64,000 nt of DNA from Shimia sp022448905 (lineage in GTDB: Bacteria > Pseudomonadota > Alphaproteobacteria > Rhodobacterales > Rhodobacteraceae): NCBI RefSeq assembly GCF_047126315.1, contig NZ_CP138953.1, forward strand, positions 3,844,001-3,908,000. The letters are read 5' to 3'. Both the position numbers and the translations under genes were made by a program. Under the pieces are notes generated by a model that saw only the letters and a program-made list of their open reading frames with translations, ran no database searches and had not been told where the DNA came from. Below, piece by piece: positions 53,747 to 62,015 of this stretch (position 1 is the first letter of the stretch; every line of letters starts with the position of its first letter).

Positions 53747-54378
53747 TCCGAGAGATCTTTGAGTTCGTGTCGAAGGCGCTGCAGCCCGAGACGTATGCGT
53801 GATTTGATGGTGCCAAGCGGCAGGCCGGTTTGGTTGCTGATCTCCTGATGGGTCAGCTCGCCCAAATAGGCCTTTTCTATCACCTCACGCTGCTCCGGGC
53901 GCAGCTTGGCAAGCGCGGCACGCAATTGTCCCGTTTCCTGTTCAATCGCCACAATCTGCGTCGCATCGGGCTCGGCCTCCGGCTCTTCTTTGAGAGCTTC
54001 GGGCATGGGCCGGTTTTCCTTGCGGGCGACGTCGATCTGACGGTTGCGAACAATTTGATAAACCCAAGCCGAGACCTGTGCGCGATGCGGATCAAACATA
54101 TGAGCCTTACGCCACAACGTCAGCATCACGTCCTGCACGATCTCCTCCGCTTGCGCGGCGGAGGTGCCGTTTCGCATCACAAAGCCTTTCAACCGTGGTG
54201 CGAAATGGGCAAACAGAGACGCAAACGCAGCCTTGTCGCGATGATCACGCACGGCAATCATCCACAGGGTTTCCTGCGAGGGCGCGGCTTTGGCTTGCGA
54301 CACACGCTGCCTTTCGTTGCGACGCACCTTCGGCTTTGCGGCCGAGGCGCGGGGGATATCAAGTGTTGCACTCACCAT
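53743..54378 (-). CDS. rpoE: ECF sigma factor RpoE (ECF11-like, ChrR-controlled)
   Basis: Sigma factor with region 2 (AAFASLFAHFAPRLKGFVMRN and the RAQVSAWVYQIVRNRQIDVARK -10-binding helix; both trimmed here in notation) and region 4 (LTHQEISNQTGLPLGTIKSR). It pairs with ChrR and should drive the singlet-oxygen response. ATG 54378 is the first in-frame start after the promoter; GTG 54375 and GTG 54303 (AGG 6 bases upstream) are alternatives. An RpoE-type promoter ends 8 bases before ATG 54378, so autoregulation is likely. Confidence 0.9.
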   Translation of the reverse strand: MVSATLDIPRASAAKPKVRRNERQRVSQAKAAPSQETLWMIAVRDHRDKAAFASLFAHFAPRLKGFVMRNGTSAAQAEEIVQDVMLTLWRKAHMFDPHRAQVSAWVYQIVRNRQIDVARKENRPMPEALKEEPEAEPDATQIVAIEQETGQLRAALAKLRPEQREVIEKAYLGELTHQEISNQTGLPLGTIKSRIRLGLQRLRHELKDLSE

Positions 54379-54386
54379 ATCCTCAA

Positions 54387-54412
54387 TACGCGGTCCTGTG
54401 CAAAGCGGATCA
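54387..54412 (-). promoter_or_regulatory. autoregulatory ECF11/RpoE-type promoter of rpoE-chrR
   Basis: On the minus strand TGATCC, a 16-base spacer and CGTA, which is the ECF11 consensus. Spacing is identical to the two promoters near 50.3 kb. Confidence 0.78.
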
Positions 54413-54453
54413 TACGGGTGGAGAGAAAATCGTAACACCTTGTGGCAAAACGA

Positions 54454-54837
54454 TTACTTTTCATCCTCAGCAAAGACCCGCTTGGCCACACGGAAACACT
54501 CCAGCGCCTGAGGCACCCCACAGTAGATGCCAACCACATGGATGATGGACTGCACCTCGTTTTTGCTCACGCCATTGGATAAAGCCCCGCGCAGATGGAT
54601 CTCCCACTCGGTCATCTTTCCAAGCGCCGCAATCATTGACAGGTTCATCATCGAACGGGTTTTGGCATCAATCGTGTCGTCTCCCCACCCAAAACCCCAG
54701 CACCAAGCGGTCATTGCCTCCTGAAACGGGCGATGAAAGTCATCAGCGTTGTCCAAGATGTTCTGCACATACTCTGCCCCCAACGTGGCCTTACGTGCCG
54801 CCAGCCCCTTTAGGAACATCTCCTCATCCAAACTCAT
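54454..54837 (-). CDS. carboxymuconolactone decarboxylase family protein
   Basis: A 127-residue helical protein of the CMD family, related to PcaC, which decarboxylates 4-carboxymuconolactone in protocatechuate breakdown. WEIHLRGALSNGVSKNEV is the family's central region, and no CxxC of the AhpD type is present. No other pca gene is nearby, so its substrate is open. ATG 54837 has GGAGG 7 bases upstream. Confidence 0.82.
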   Translation of the reverse strand: MSLDEEMFLKGLAARKATLGAEYVQNILDNADDFHRPFQEAMTAWCWGFGWGDDTIDAKTRSMMNLSMIAALGKMTEWEIHLRGALSNGVSKNEVQSIIHVVGIYCGVPQALECFRVAKRVFAEDEK

Positions 54838-55007
54838 GTCACGTCCTCCCAAAACAAATGTTGTGAGAAGCTTAGGGGCAGAGAGGCCATCTCGCGAGCG
54901 TTCTTTACAGGTGCCTTTACGCCCGCCCAAAATCCAATCACCAAATTTCTGACTTTCGTGAGATTTGGGCCTTGTGTCTGCGGGAAGTGCCAAATATACG
55001 GGTCCGC

Positions 55008-55097
55008 GGAGACGTGGCCGAGTGGTCGAAGGCGCTCCCCTGCTAAGGGAGTATACCGGAAACGGTATCGAGGGTTCGAATCCCTTCGTCTCCGCCA
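55008..55097 (+). tRNA. tRNA-Ser (anticodon GCU), CCA encoded
   Basis: A 90-base tRNA. The acceptor stem GGAGACG pairs with CGTCTCC; the anticodon stem-loop is CTCCC-CTGCTAA-GGGAG with anticodon GCT; a long variable arm (TATACCGGAAACGGTATC) marks tRNA-Ser; GGTTCGAATCC is the T loop; the discriminator is G and CCA follows. It borders accessory DNA on its 3' side. Confidence 0.96.
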
Positions 55098-55101
55098 TTA
55101 T

Positions 55102-55129
55102 ATCCTGAAAAATCCATTTCTTTCAGGAT
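55102..55129 (+). terminator. hairpin after tRNA-Ser
   Basis: ATCCTGAAA pairs perfectly with TTTCAGGAT around a 10-base loop, four bases past the tRNA. There is no T run; it may mark the end of the tRNA transcript or be a processing signal. Confidence 0.5.
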
Positions 55130-55193
55130 GTTGGGGGCTGATAAACTTCAAGCGCCCCCCATTTTGCCCCCCTTATTTTTGGAGATATGCGAG

Positions 55194-56507
55194 TTGGCTT
55201 ACACGGTTATTAAGGAACTTGGCCGAGGTGGCTTCGGCATCGTTGAACTTGTAACCGACGGGCAAGGTATGAAGTTTGCTCGAAAGACACTCAACCTTAG
55301 TGTCTGTCCCCCAGAGGCTCACAGTGATTTTCGGAAACGATTTGAGAGAGAGGTGCGGTATCAACAAAGCATTTCTCACCCAAATATTGTTGAAATCTTG
55401 GACTCGGACCTAAGTGGCCCTGATCCATGGTTTATTATGCCATGTGCGAACGAGAGCCTAGCAGACGCACTGAACCAAGACCGGTCACTAAATGGAGAAT
55501 ACACGGACGCATTGTCGCAAATTCTTCAAGGCCTGGAGTTCTTACACGACAGCGGTTTCTACCACCGTGACTTCAAGCCTGATAACATTCTGATTTTCCG
55601 CGAAGAGGATGGCACCAAAAGGTATAAAATTTCCGATTTTGGGTTGAGCACACCAGGTGCTGGCCAAACGTCGACGTTGACTGGAACGAACATGGGTGGA
55701 GGAACGTTACTTTATCGTGCTCCTGAGTGTGCCGTCGACTTCAAACGAGCCACCCATTTGGCCGATATCTACGCGGTAGGCGCAATTCTACACGATATCT
55801 TTGGAAATGGTGCAACTCGCACGCCTCACTTAGAGTTAAATTTGACTGGGCCGATTGGCGAAGTTATTTCCAAATGCACCAAGGTCAAAGCCCGACGGCG
55901 GCTTCAATCAGTGATCGAAGTAAGGGCGGCGCTATTTCAAGCCATCCAAGAAACGAATGTCACTTTCACATCAACCGAGGAAGAAGAAGTTGTCGCCATT
56001 CTGAAAGCCGAGGATTCGCCTTCATCGGAGCAATGGGACAACATCTTTGATCTTCTAGAAGGAAACGAGGATGCAGGAACATCTAACGATAACGTTCTAA
56101 CAGTTCTAACTTCCGAACACATCTTGTCCATTAGAGCCGAAGACCCAGGGATGTTCAGCTCTCTGGCTACAATGTACTCTAACTTTTTGTCATCTGGCGT
56201 GTTCGGTTTCGATTTTTGCGATGTGCTTACCAATCGGGCAAAGACTTTTTATGAGCACGCGGATTTGCCTGTTCGTTCGCAAATCACACTAGGCTTGATG
56301 TTGCTCGGGATTAGTCACAACCGCTGGTACGTCGCCAGAACCTTTATGGAAATGGCTGGGCCAAAAATTTCTGATGAACAAGCTGCCAGAATTTCTGCCG
56401 AAGTCATAGCAACCGAGTTCAATTTCAAGTATCAGTTTTCACGTGTCTGTCAGTGCATAACAACAGACAATGAACAGCTGCACCCGACACTAAGAAATCT
56501 CACTTAA
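55194..56507 (+). CDS. soluble Hanks-type serine/threonine protein kinase
   Basis: 437 residues. An N-terminal kinase domain (about 3-255) has all key residues: glycine loop GRGGFG (10-15), K31, an acidic helix (E51/E53), HRDFKPDN (124-131), DFG (148-150) and APE (176-178). A C-terminal helical domain of about 180 residues has no recognised family and no membrane segment. Base composition is below that of the core genes. It lies 96 bases after tRNA-Ser and 4 bases before a PP2C gene. Start is uncertain; TTG 55194 has GGAG 9 bases upstream. Confidence 0.85.
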   Translation: MAYTVIKELGRGGFGIVELVTDGQGMKFARKTLNLSVCPPEAHSDFRKRFEREVRYQQSISHPNIVEILDSDLSGPDPWFIMPCANESLADALNQDRSLNGEYTDALSQILQGLEFLHDSGFYHRDFKPDNILIFREEDGTKRYKISDFGLSTPGAGQTSTLTGTNMGGGTLLYRAPECAVDFKRATHLADIYAVGAILHDIFGNGATRTPHLELNLTGPIGEVISKCTKVKARRRLQSVIEVRAALFQAIQETNVTFTSTEEEEVVAILKAEDSPSSEQWDNIFDLLEGNEDAGTSNDNVLTVLTSEHILSIRAEDPGMFSSLATMYSNFLSSGVFGFDFCDVLTNRAKTFYEHADLPVRSQITLGLMLLGISHNRWYVARTFMEMAGPKISDEQAARISAEVIATEFNFKYQFSRVCQCITTDNEQLHPTLRNLT

Positions 56508-56511
56508 AAGC

Positions 56512-57222
56512 ATGAAACTAACATCGCAAACATTGTCTATCGTTGGGCCAAAGGGAGCTTACCAAGACTGCAGCCTAGCACCTTTAAACAAAGACGATTT
56601 TTGGGTTGCTGCGATTGCTGATGGGGTTGGAGGATATGCTGGTGGGGAAACAGCAGCGAAAATTGCAATTAGCGAAGTAGAAAGTTCCCTGACAAGTTTT
56701 GGCTTGATGGATGAGATTTTTGCACGTGCAAGCGCTGAAATCCGTCGCCAGGCCAGCGAAAACCAATCTTTAGCGAAAATGAGCACCACTCTAACATGCT
56801 TGTCCATTGAAAACGGGGTCGCTGAGGTCGGGCATGTAGGTGATACCCGCATCACCCATTTCCGAGGGCCTGGAGTATTAAGCAGGACCGAAGACCAAAC
56901 CGAAGTGCAACGGCTTTTAAAAAACGGCATCATCACAAGGGGACAAGCAAAGCGCCACCCTAGACAAAATGTCATTTACTCTGCTCTTTCGGGACGAAAC
57001 GCCGATTATACACTCTATCAAAATTCCTTTGACGTTCAGCCAGGAGACCGCATTATTCTGAGCACAGACGGGTTTCACTCACTTTTTACACGCAGAGAGC
57101 TGGCAGGCATCTCGCAAGGGTGCGTTGACTTGGAGAGTTTCTTCGCGCGGGTTCAAAGTGAACTCCCACAGCGCAAAATCTCGGACGATGCGACCGCCGT
57201 GTTTATTGAGGTTTCTAGATAG
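56512..57222 (+). CDS. PP2C-family serine/threonine phosphatase
   Basis: 236 residues with the full PP2C metal set: D19 (YQD), DGVGG (37-41), GDTR (110-113), STDG and DDAT near the end. It has no sensor or membrane domain, so it is a free cytosolic phosphatase. It follows the kinase by 4 bases; the kinase and phosphatase should be antagonists acting on the same targets. Lower GC like the kinase. Confidence 0.9.
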   Translation: MKLTSQTLSIVGPKGAYQDCSLAPLNKDDFWVAAIADGVGGYAGGETAAKIAISEVESSLTSFGLMDEIFARASAEIRRQASENQSLAKMSTTLTCLSIENGVAEVGHVGDTRITHFRGPGVLSRTEDQTEVQRLLKNGIITRGQAKRHPRQNVIYSALSGRNADYTLYQNSFDVQPGDRIILSTDGFHSLFTRRELAGISQGCVDLESFFARVQSELPQRKISDDATAVFIEVSR

Positions 57223-57312
57223 ACAAACAGGCTTCAATCAGATTCGTTCGGCTCTCTCTCGCACGTAATTTCCGCCTATCAATTCAGCGATACGTTGAAT
57301 AAATTCAAAAAG

Positions 57313-57918
57313 CTAATTGTCATCAAATGTTTCCATAAACAAGACCGAGGCAAGATTTTCGCACCTAAGTATTTCACGACATCTAAGCTCATAGGTACGA
57401 ACCCACATTCCCTTTGGACGCCTAGCAACGAAATGCGCTGCTCCCGGCTCTCCACCCAGAGCAACACGTAGCTTGTTAGCCTTACGAAGCAGGCGGTCAT
57501 AACGCTCTTCAGATTGGCTTGCGTAGGCAATCGAATAGCAATGACGACATAAGAAATACCTCCCACCAGAGAACAGCTTGCCAACGCGCCTTCCACAACG
57601 AGCGTCATTCACGACGCCAGGACATCGAAAATAGGGGCGCTGGCCGCCATAGTGACAGTCCACGTACTCCAAAGGCACAGGCTGCTCTATTGGCTCCCAA
57701 TCGCCGCCATTTTGACGAACTCGGTAGTCCAGCGTCAGGCAGTTCCTGTTTGCCCTATAAGAGATGCGAGCAACCTCCTTACCATCGACAGACCAAACCC
57801 AACACCCGCTGGCACCAGCCGTTAAACAACCAGATCTGTGGAACTTGTTTACATCTAAGGACCGGCAATTCTCCGCCTTAATGGTTCTAGCTATTCTGCC
57901 TGAGCCATACCCGCCCAC
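57313..57918 (-). CDS. Cys/His-rich protein of unknown function beginning MGGYGSGR
   Basis: 201 residues. The opening MGGYGSGR is a recognisable signature of an uncharacterised alphaproteobacterial family. Pairs of cysteines near residues 99-108 (RCPGV...RCGRR) and CRHC near 124-127 suggest a zinc-binding centre, and GAAHFVARRPKGMW is conserved in style. The family often lies near mobile elements. Antisense to a neighbouring weak frame; convergent with the PP2C gene. Confidence 0.72.
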   Translation of the reverse strand: MGGYGSGRIARTIKAENCRSLDVNKFHRSGCLTAGASGCWVWSVDGKEVARISYRANRNCLTLDYRVRQNGGDWEPIEQPVPLEYVDCHYGGQRPYFRCPGVVNDARCGRRVGKLFSGGRYFLCRHCYSIAYASQSEERYDRLLRKANKLRVALGGEPGAAHFVARRPKGMWVRTYELRCREILRCENLASVLFMETFDDN

Positions 57919-58205
57919 TACAGTCCCTCCAATTTTTTCCGAAATCTATAGGAAACTCACACTTGTCGATGATTGGCTTCGGACCCAGAAAATCTCCTAA
58001 GCACTTGACGTACAATCATAACACGCCGTCCGAGCGGAGACGACCAACTAGTGCGACTAACTCTGCAGGTTAGTCTTCTAGCGGGCTTCACTTGGAGCAA
58101 GACCGAGCCCCCAATTTGGCGGCTAAAACCAAAAACTCGGCGGATCTCCTCAAGGAAACATTCGCAAATGACCCTAAGTCATGTTTGTTATTTGAGGAGA
58201 CCACT

Positions 58206-58448
58206 ATGACCAAAATCCTGTTGTCTATCGCCGCGATTACTGCGCTAGGTTTGGCGGCCTGCACCCCGACAGCGCCAGTCCAAGATTTCGCATCCAAAAA
58301 TGGGATTGCGCTTAAATACAACGCGTACGATGAGATACCGACACTTACCCCTGAGGCGCAGGAGATGGCGATTCAACACTGCGCTAAATATGGCAAATAC
58401 GCGAACTGTCTGACGTCAGCACCTATGGGTCCAATTAGGGTGATTTGA
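58206..58448 (+). CDS. small lipoprotein, 3' end supplied by the IS element
   Basis: 80 residues with a lipoprotein signal peptide and lipobox LAAC (Cys20). ATG 58206 has GAGGAG 6 bases upstream. The mature part has two cysteines (IQHCAKYGKYANCL). Its TGA stop consists of the first three bases of the IS3 element, so the native C-terminus has probably been cut off. Confidence 0.6.
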   Translation: MTKILLSIAAITALGLAACTPTAPVQDFASKNGIALKYNAYDEIPTLTPEAQEMAIQHCAKYGKYANCLTSAPMGPIRVI

Positions 58449-58492
58449 TAAGGGAGAGTTTCTGGCTCATCGTAACCACTAAGGAGTGGAAG

Positions 58493-58858
58493 ATGAGAAA
58501 GACTACGAAGAGCCCTGGCGAGAAGATCGTTAAAGATATCAAGCGCGCCACCCGTAAACAGTATTCGGCGGAAGAGAAGATCCGTATCGTCCTTGATGGT
58601 CTTCGTGGCGAGGACAGCATAGCTGAACTGTGTCGCCGCGAGGGGATTTCTCAAGGCGTTTACTACAAATGGTCGAAGGACTTCATGGAGGCCGGTAAGA
58701 AGCGGCTGGCGGGCGATACAGCGCGTGCCGCAAACACTGACGAGGTGAAAGAACTGCGCCGCGAAGCAAAGGATCTCAAGGAGGTTGTCGCGGAGCAAAC
58801 ATTGGAACTGCGTCTTCTCAAAAAAAGCATGACAGGCGATGGGGGCGACCACGAATGA
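58493..58858 (+). CDS. IS3-family transposase OrfA
   Basis: 121 residues with a helix-turn-helix (EEKIRIVLDGLRGEDSIAEL, REGISQGVYYKW) and a C-terminal leucine-zipper-like coiled coil, as in IS3 OrfA. AAGGAG lies 6 bases before the ATG. It overlaps orfB by 4 bases in the -1 frame. Confidence 0.92.
   Translation: MRKTTKSPGEKIVKDIKRATRKQYSAEEKIRIVLDGLRGEDSIAELCRREGISQGVYYKWSKDFMEAGKKRLAGDTARAANTDEVKELRREAKDLKEVVAEQTLELRLLKKSMTGDGGDHE
58820..58827 (+). promoter_or_regulatory. A7G slippery sequence for -1 frameshifting (OrfAB)
   Basis: AAAAAAAG near the end of orfA. The -1 frame is open from here into orfB without a stop, so slippage would yield the fused OrfAB transposase typical of IS3 elements. 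Confidence 0.6.
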
Positions 58859-59835
58859 GGTATGCCGCATCCGAGAAGCTGGAGATCATCCGGTTGGTTG
58901 AAGAAAGCCATCTGTCAGCGCGTCGTACATTGGCCAAACTGGGTATCCCTCGCACCACATTCTACCGTTGGTACGACCGATACCTGCAGCGCGGGGAGGC
59001 TGGTCTTGAGGATCAGTCTCCCAAGCCCAAACACGTTTGGAACCGCGTTCCAGACGAGGTGAAGCGCAAGGTCGTCAGCTTCGCCTTGAAAGAGACAGAG
59101 CTGTCACCCCGCGAGTTGGCGGTGACCTTCACAGACCAAGAACGGTACTTTGTATCGGAATCCACAGTGTATCGCACGCTCAAGGCACATGACCTGATCA
59201 CCAGCCCAGCATTCATCGTGCTGAAAGCCGCGAATGAGTTCGAGCATAAGACAACGGCCATCAACCAGCTTTGGCAGACCGACTTTACCTATCTCAAGGT
59301 TCTGGGGTGGGGCTGGTTCTATCTCAGCACAATCCTGGACGATTACAGCCGCTACATCATCTCGTGGAAGCTCTGCACGACCATGCGGGCGGAGGATGTG
59401 ACTGACACGCTGGACTTGGCTTTGCAGGCGTCAGGGTGCGATCAGGTCCACGTTGTCCACAAACCGCGCCTACTCAGCGACAACGGCTCCAGTTACGTCT
59501 CGGGTGACCTGGCTGAGTGGCTGCAGGACAAAGGCATGAAACATTCACGTGGAGCGCCGTATCATCCCCAGACGCAGGGCAAGATCGAGCGTTGGCATCA
59601 AACTTTGAAGAACCGGATCTTGCTGGAAAACTATTTCCTGCCCGGCGATCTCGAAGACCAAATCGAAGCCTTCGTCGATCATTACAATCACCAGCGATAT
59701 CACGAGAGCCTGAAAAACGTCACACCAGCCGATGTCTACTTCGGACGTGACCAAGCCATTCTGGAACAACGAGAAAGGATCAAACGGAAGACATTCGAAG
59801 CGCGACGCTTGCATCACAGTCAACGCGCAGCATAA
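58855..59835 (+). CDS. IS3-family transposase OrfB (DDE integrase)
   Basis: 326 residues with an rve integrase core. The catalytic triad is visible: D in WQTDFTYL, D in SDNGSSY and E in GKIERWHQT, followed by the C-terminal NHQRYHESL block. An N-terminal helix-turn-helix (LAKLGIPRTTFYRWYDRY) precedes it. Intact in frame, so the element may still be active. Confidence 0.94.
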   Translation: MRYAASEKLEIIRLVEESHLSARRTLAKLGIPRTTFYRWYDRYLQRGEAGLEDQSPKPKHVWNRVPDEVKRKVVSFALKETELSPRELAVTFTDQERYFVSESTVYRTLKAHDLITSPAFIVLKAANEFEHKTTAINQLWQTDFTYLKVLGWGWFYLSTILDDYSRYIISWKLCTTMRAEDVTDTLDLALQASGCDQVHVVHKPRLLSDNGSSYVSGDLAEWLQDKGMKHSRGAPYHPQTQGKIERWHQTLKNRILLENYFLPGDLEDQIEAFVDHYNHQRYHESLKNVTPADVYFGRDQAILEQRERIKRKTFEARRLHHSQRAA

Positions 59836-59881
59836 TCAAACCGACCCGATGAGCCGAACACTCTCTTAGTTCACGCCGCTT

Positions 59882-60892
59882 TTGGTTCCAAAAACTTTGA
59901 CGACGGACATTTTTGAAGATGTACTCGATGGAAAACCTTTTGAAAAACTCACAATTCGCGATGTGGATTTGGTGCGCAGCGCGCTCAAAGACGCAATTTC
60001 GGCACAAGGTGAAGCGCGGAAGTCGAGATCGACTGTGTCGCATCAGGCTTCGCAGATCATGGCTTTTCTGGAATGGTTGATTAAGCAGGATGGCTTTAAG
60101 CGCCTGCCTAAAGATTTGCCAAACTACTTGAAAATGCCTAAGGCCATTTATGCGAAAGCTCTTGCCTCCGAGGAAAAGGCTTACCCTAGCATTGAAGAGG
60201 CTAAAAAGCTCTTGCTGGGTATGCCCTCCGAGAAACTTGCGGACAAACGGGCCCGCGCCATGGTGGCCATCGCTTATCTCGGCGCGTTGAGGGCGGACAC
60301 GATTACCTCACTGCGCATCTGCCATTTTGATGCGGTAGACAAAAAGATCTTGCAGGACGCGAATGTATCGCGAGCCAAGAACGGCAAGAGCCTTAAGATT
60401 GACTGGTTTCCGATATCGGACAGTTTTGCAAGTGCGATAGAAGACTGGATTGATGTACTGGCGTCAAAGGGCTTGTCGGGGCAGGACGCGCTCTTCCCTA
60501 ACCTTCGAGTGCTTCAACACCGCAAGGACCTCAAAGACCCTTGTCGAGCCCCAATTGAGCCCATGGCATCCAAAAACGCGGTGTCAAAGGCATTTGCGGT
60601 CGCTTGTCGTGACACTGCAGTAAAATACACCCCTCACTCTGTAAAGGATACCATTGCGGCGGAACGAGACCGCAGGCCCCTGACTGAGCGCCAGCGCCGC
60701 GCGTGGTCGCAAAACATGGGCCATGACAGCGAGGCAACCACACAACGGCACTACGGAACAATTGGCGACGAAGAACGTTCCGCACTTTTCGAGGAAATCG
60801 CAACGGTCAAGACCTCTGCGCCACAAGTCCTTTCTGACGAACAGAAAGTCGCGTTATTCGACAGAATTTTGGCGGAAATGACGAAGGAATAA
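59882..60892 (+). CDS. tyrosine recombinase, probably 5'-truncated by the IS element
   Basis: 336 residues from TTG 59882. Catalytic pattern: R137 (GALRADTI), H252-x-x-K255 where HxxR is usual, H281 and Tyr291 (RHYG). The frame opens inside the IS right inverted repeat (in-frame stop at 59867) and the start has no ribosome site, so the real N-terminus was probably removed. The HxxK change is found in some tyrosine recombinases. Catalytic core otherwise intact. Confidence 0.68.
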   Translation: MVPKTLTTDIFEDVLDGKPFEKLTIRDVDLVRSALKDAISAQGEARKSRSTVSHQASQIMAFLEWLIKQDGFKRLPKDLPNYLKMPKAIYAKALASEEKAYPSIEEAKKLLLGMPSEKLADKRARAMVAIAYLGALRADTITSLRICHFDAVDKKILQDANVSRAKNGKSLKIDWFPISDSFASAIEDWIDVLASKGLSGQDALFPNLRVLQHRKDLKDPCRAPIEPMASKNAVSKAFAVACRDTAVKYTPHSVKDTIAAERDRRPLTERQRRAWSQNMGHDSEATTQRHYGTIGDEERSALFEEIATVKTSAPQVLSDEQKVALFDRILAEMTKE

Positions 60893-61271
60893 TTGGTAGG
60901 AGGCGGCAGTCTCGCTCGAAAGCGGGTTAACAGATAGCGGAATGTTCAAAATGCTGCGTTCAGTCCAAGTTGAACAAGACGTTTCGGAGCTGCAGCCGAA
61001 GAGCAGGCGTTTACTGTTGTTGAGAAAGCTCTCCACGATAGTGAAAGCAGCGGCTGTTCAAGCCCTATCAGCCCCGAGTCAACGCTCTGCGTTTCAGAGT
61101 CGGAAAGCCATCTTCGCAAGGCCTTGCAACGGCCCTTAGCGGACGTTAGATCACAGCGCAGCTAAGGTCTGCATCGAGCCCAATTTACCGAATGCTGCGC
61201 GGTGCCCGAGTGTCTGCTTTCAAAGGTTTATCATTACGGGTAACTTCAGTTTCATCTAGTGGAGTAACCGT
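60893..61271. other. 379-base gap without a convincing gene
   Basis: Low coding likelihood. A 65-codon frame at 60942-61139 has no ribosome site and no recognisable protein. No hairpin with a T run was seen after the recombinase gene. Probably remnant sequence at the island's edge. Confidence 0.5.
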
Positions 61272-62015
61272 GTGCGCAAACCCAAGGGTCGCCTGACCGA
61301 TGTATTTAACCTGCCAGACGATGAAGCTGGGAAGCCTCGAACTGTCCTGATGTTGGATCAGCTCACACATGTTCCAGAGGCAGGAGACGTATTGCAGGTT
61401 GCAGATCGAAACTTGTCGATCGCTCAAGTCGATGGGCGACGGATAAGGAATTGCCTGACGGGCTGGAAGCTGGCGGGGCGCGGCAGTGTTGCAGTATTGA
61501 TCAACGAACCTACGGACACTCTGCGACCATTAGCACAGCGCCCAAATCGTCTTTTGGTCACGTGGACGCCTAAAGACGAACTGCCTTGGTACTTCCAAAC
61601 TGACGATCTGCCGACAATTACGCGCCTCAATAAAGATTGGAACGCGCATCCAAACGATGTCGCCCTCAAGCTTGAGCAAAACGGCGAAACGCTGTTGGCC
61701 CATATGCGGCCAAATCCATATGTCTATCGTGAATACGAGGACGTACCTATGATCACGGTCTACTTCAAAGGCTGCGAGCGGTATCGTGTGACACCAGTAA
61801 ATGACCATGGATGGTATGACGGCCAATGCCGTTTCAGCGGGCTTGCGCCGTCATGGGGCGAGTTCTACGAAATTTCAGGCAACACCCGAGACGATATGGA
61901 GCCCACACCTTGGATCATGTTGGAAGGGTCTGGCACACGGCATTTTCATTTTTACCTGAGAGATGAAGCCCTTGAGGTCAAAGCACTGGACTGGTCGTTG
62001 GAAACCAAAAGCTGA
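61272..62015 (+). CDS. orphan protein of unknown function
   Basis: 247 residues from GTG 61272 (the preceding 18 bases include GTGGAG). It is a soluble protein with many aromatic residues in the second half (YVYREYEDVPMITVYFKG region) and no signal, membrane segment or motif I recognise. Moderate GC and codon use; it lies between the island's recombinase and the sugar-kinase gene. Not identified. Confidence 0.6.
   Translation: MRKPKGRLTDVFNLPDDEAGKPRTVLMLDQLTHVPEAGDVLQVADRNLSIAQVDGRRIRNCLTGWKLAGRGSVAVLINEPTDTLRPLAQRPNRLLVTWTPKDELPWYFQTDDLPTITRLNKDWNAHPNDVALKLEQNGETLLAHMRPNPYVYREYEDVPMITVYFKGCERYRVTPVNDHGWYDGQCRFSGLAPSWGEFYEISGNTRDDMEPTPWIMLEGSGTRHFHFYLRDEALEVKALDWSLETKS

Larger units (their letters stand above)
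58446..59873 (+). mobile_element. IS3-family insertion sequence
   Basis: A 1428-bp element with two overlapping transposase frames. Imperfect terminal inverted repeats lie at 58446-58472 and 59847-59873, starting TGA and sharing GAGAGT and GGCTCATCG blocks (19 of 27 positions match). Flanking bases (ATT left, CGC right) do not form a target duplication. Confidence 0.88.

Noticed and set aside
60942..61139. 65-codon frame between the recombinase and the orphan gene
   Set aside because: No ribosome site and no family resemblance; likely chance.
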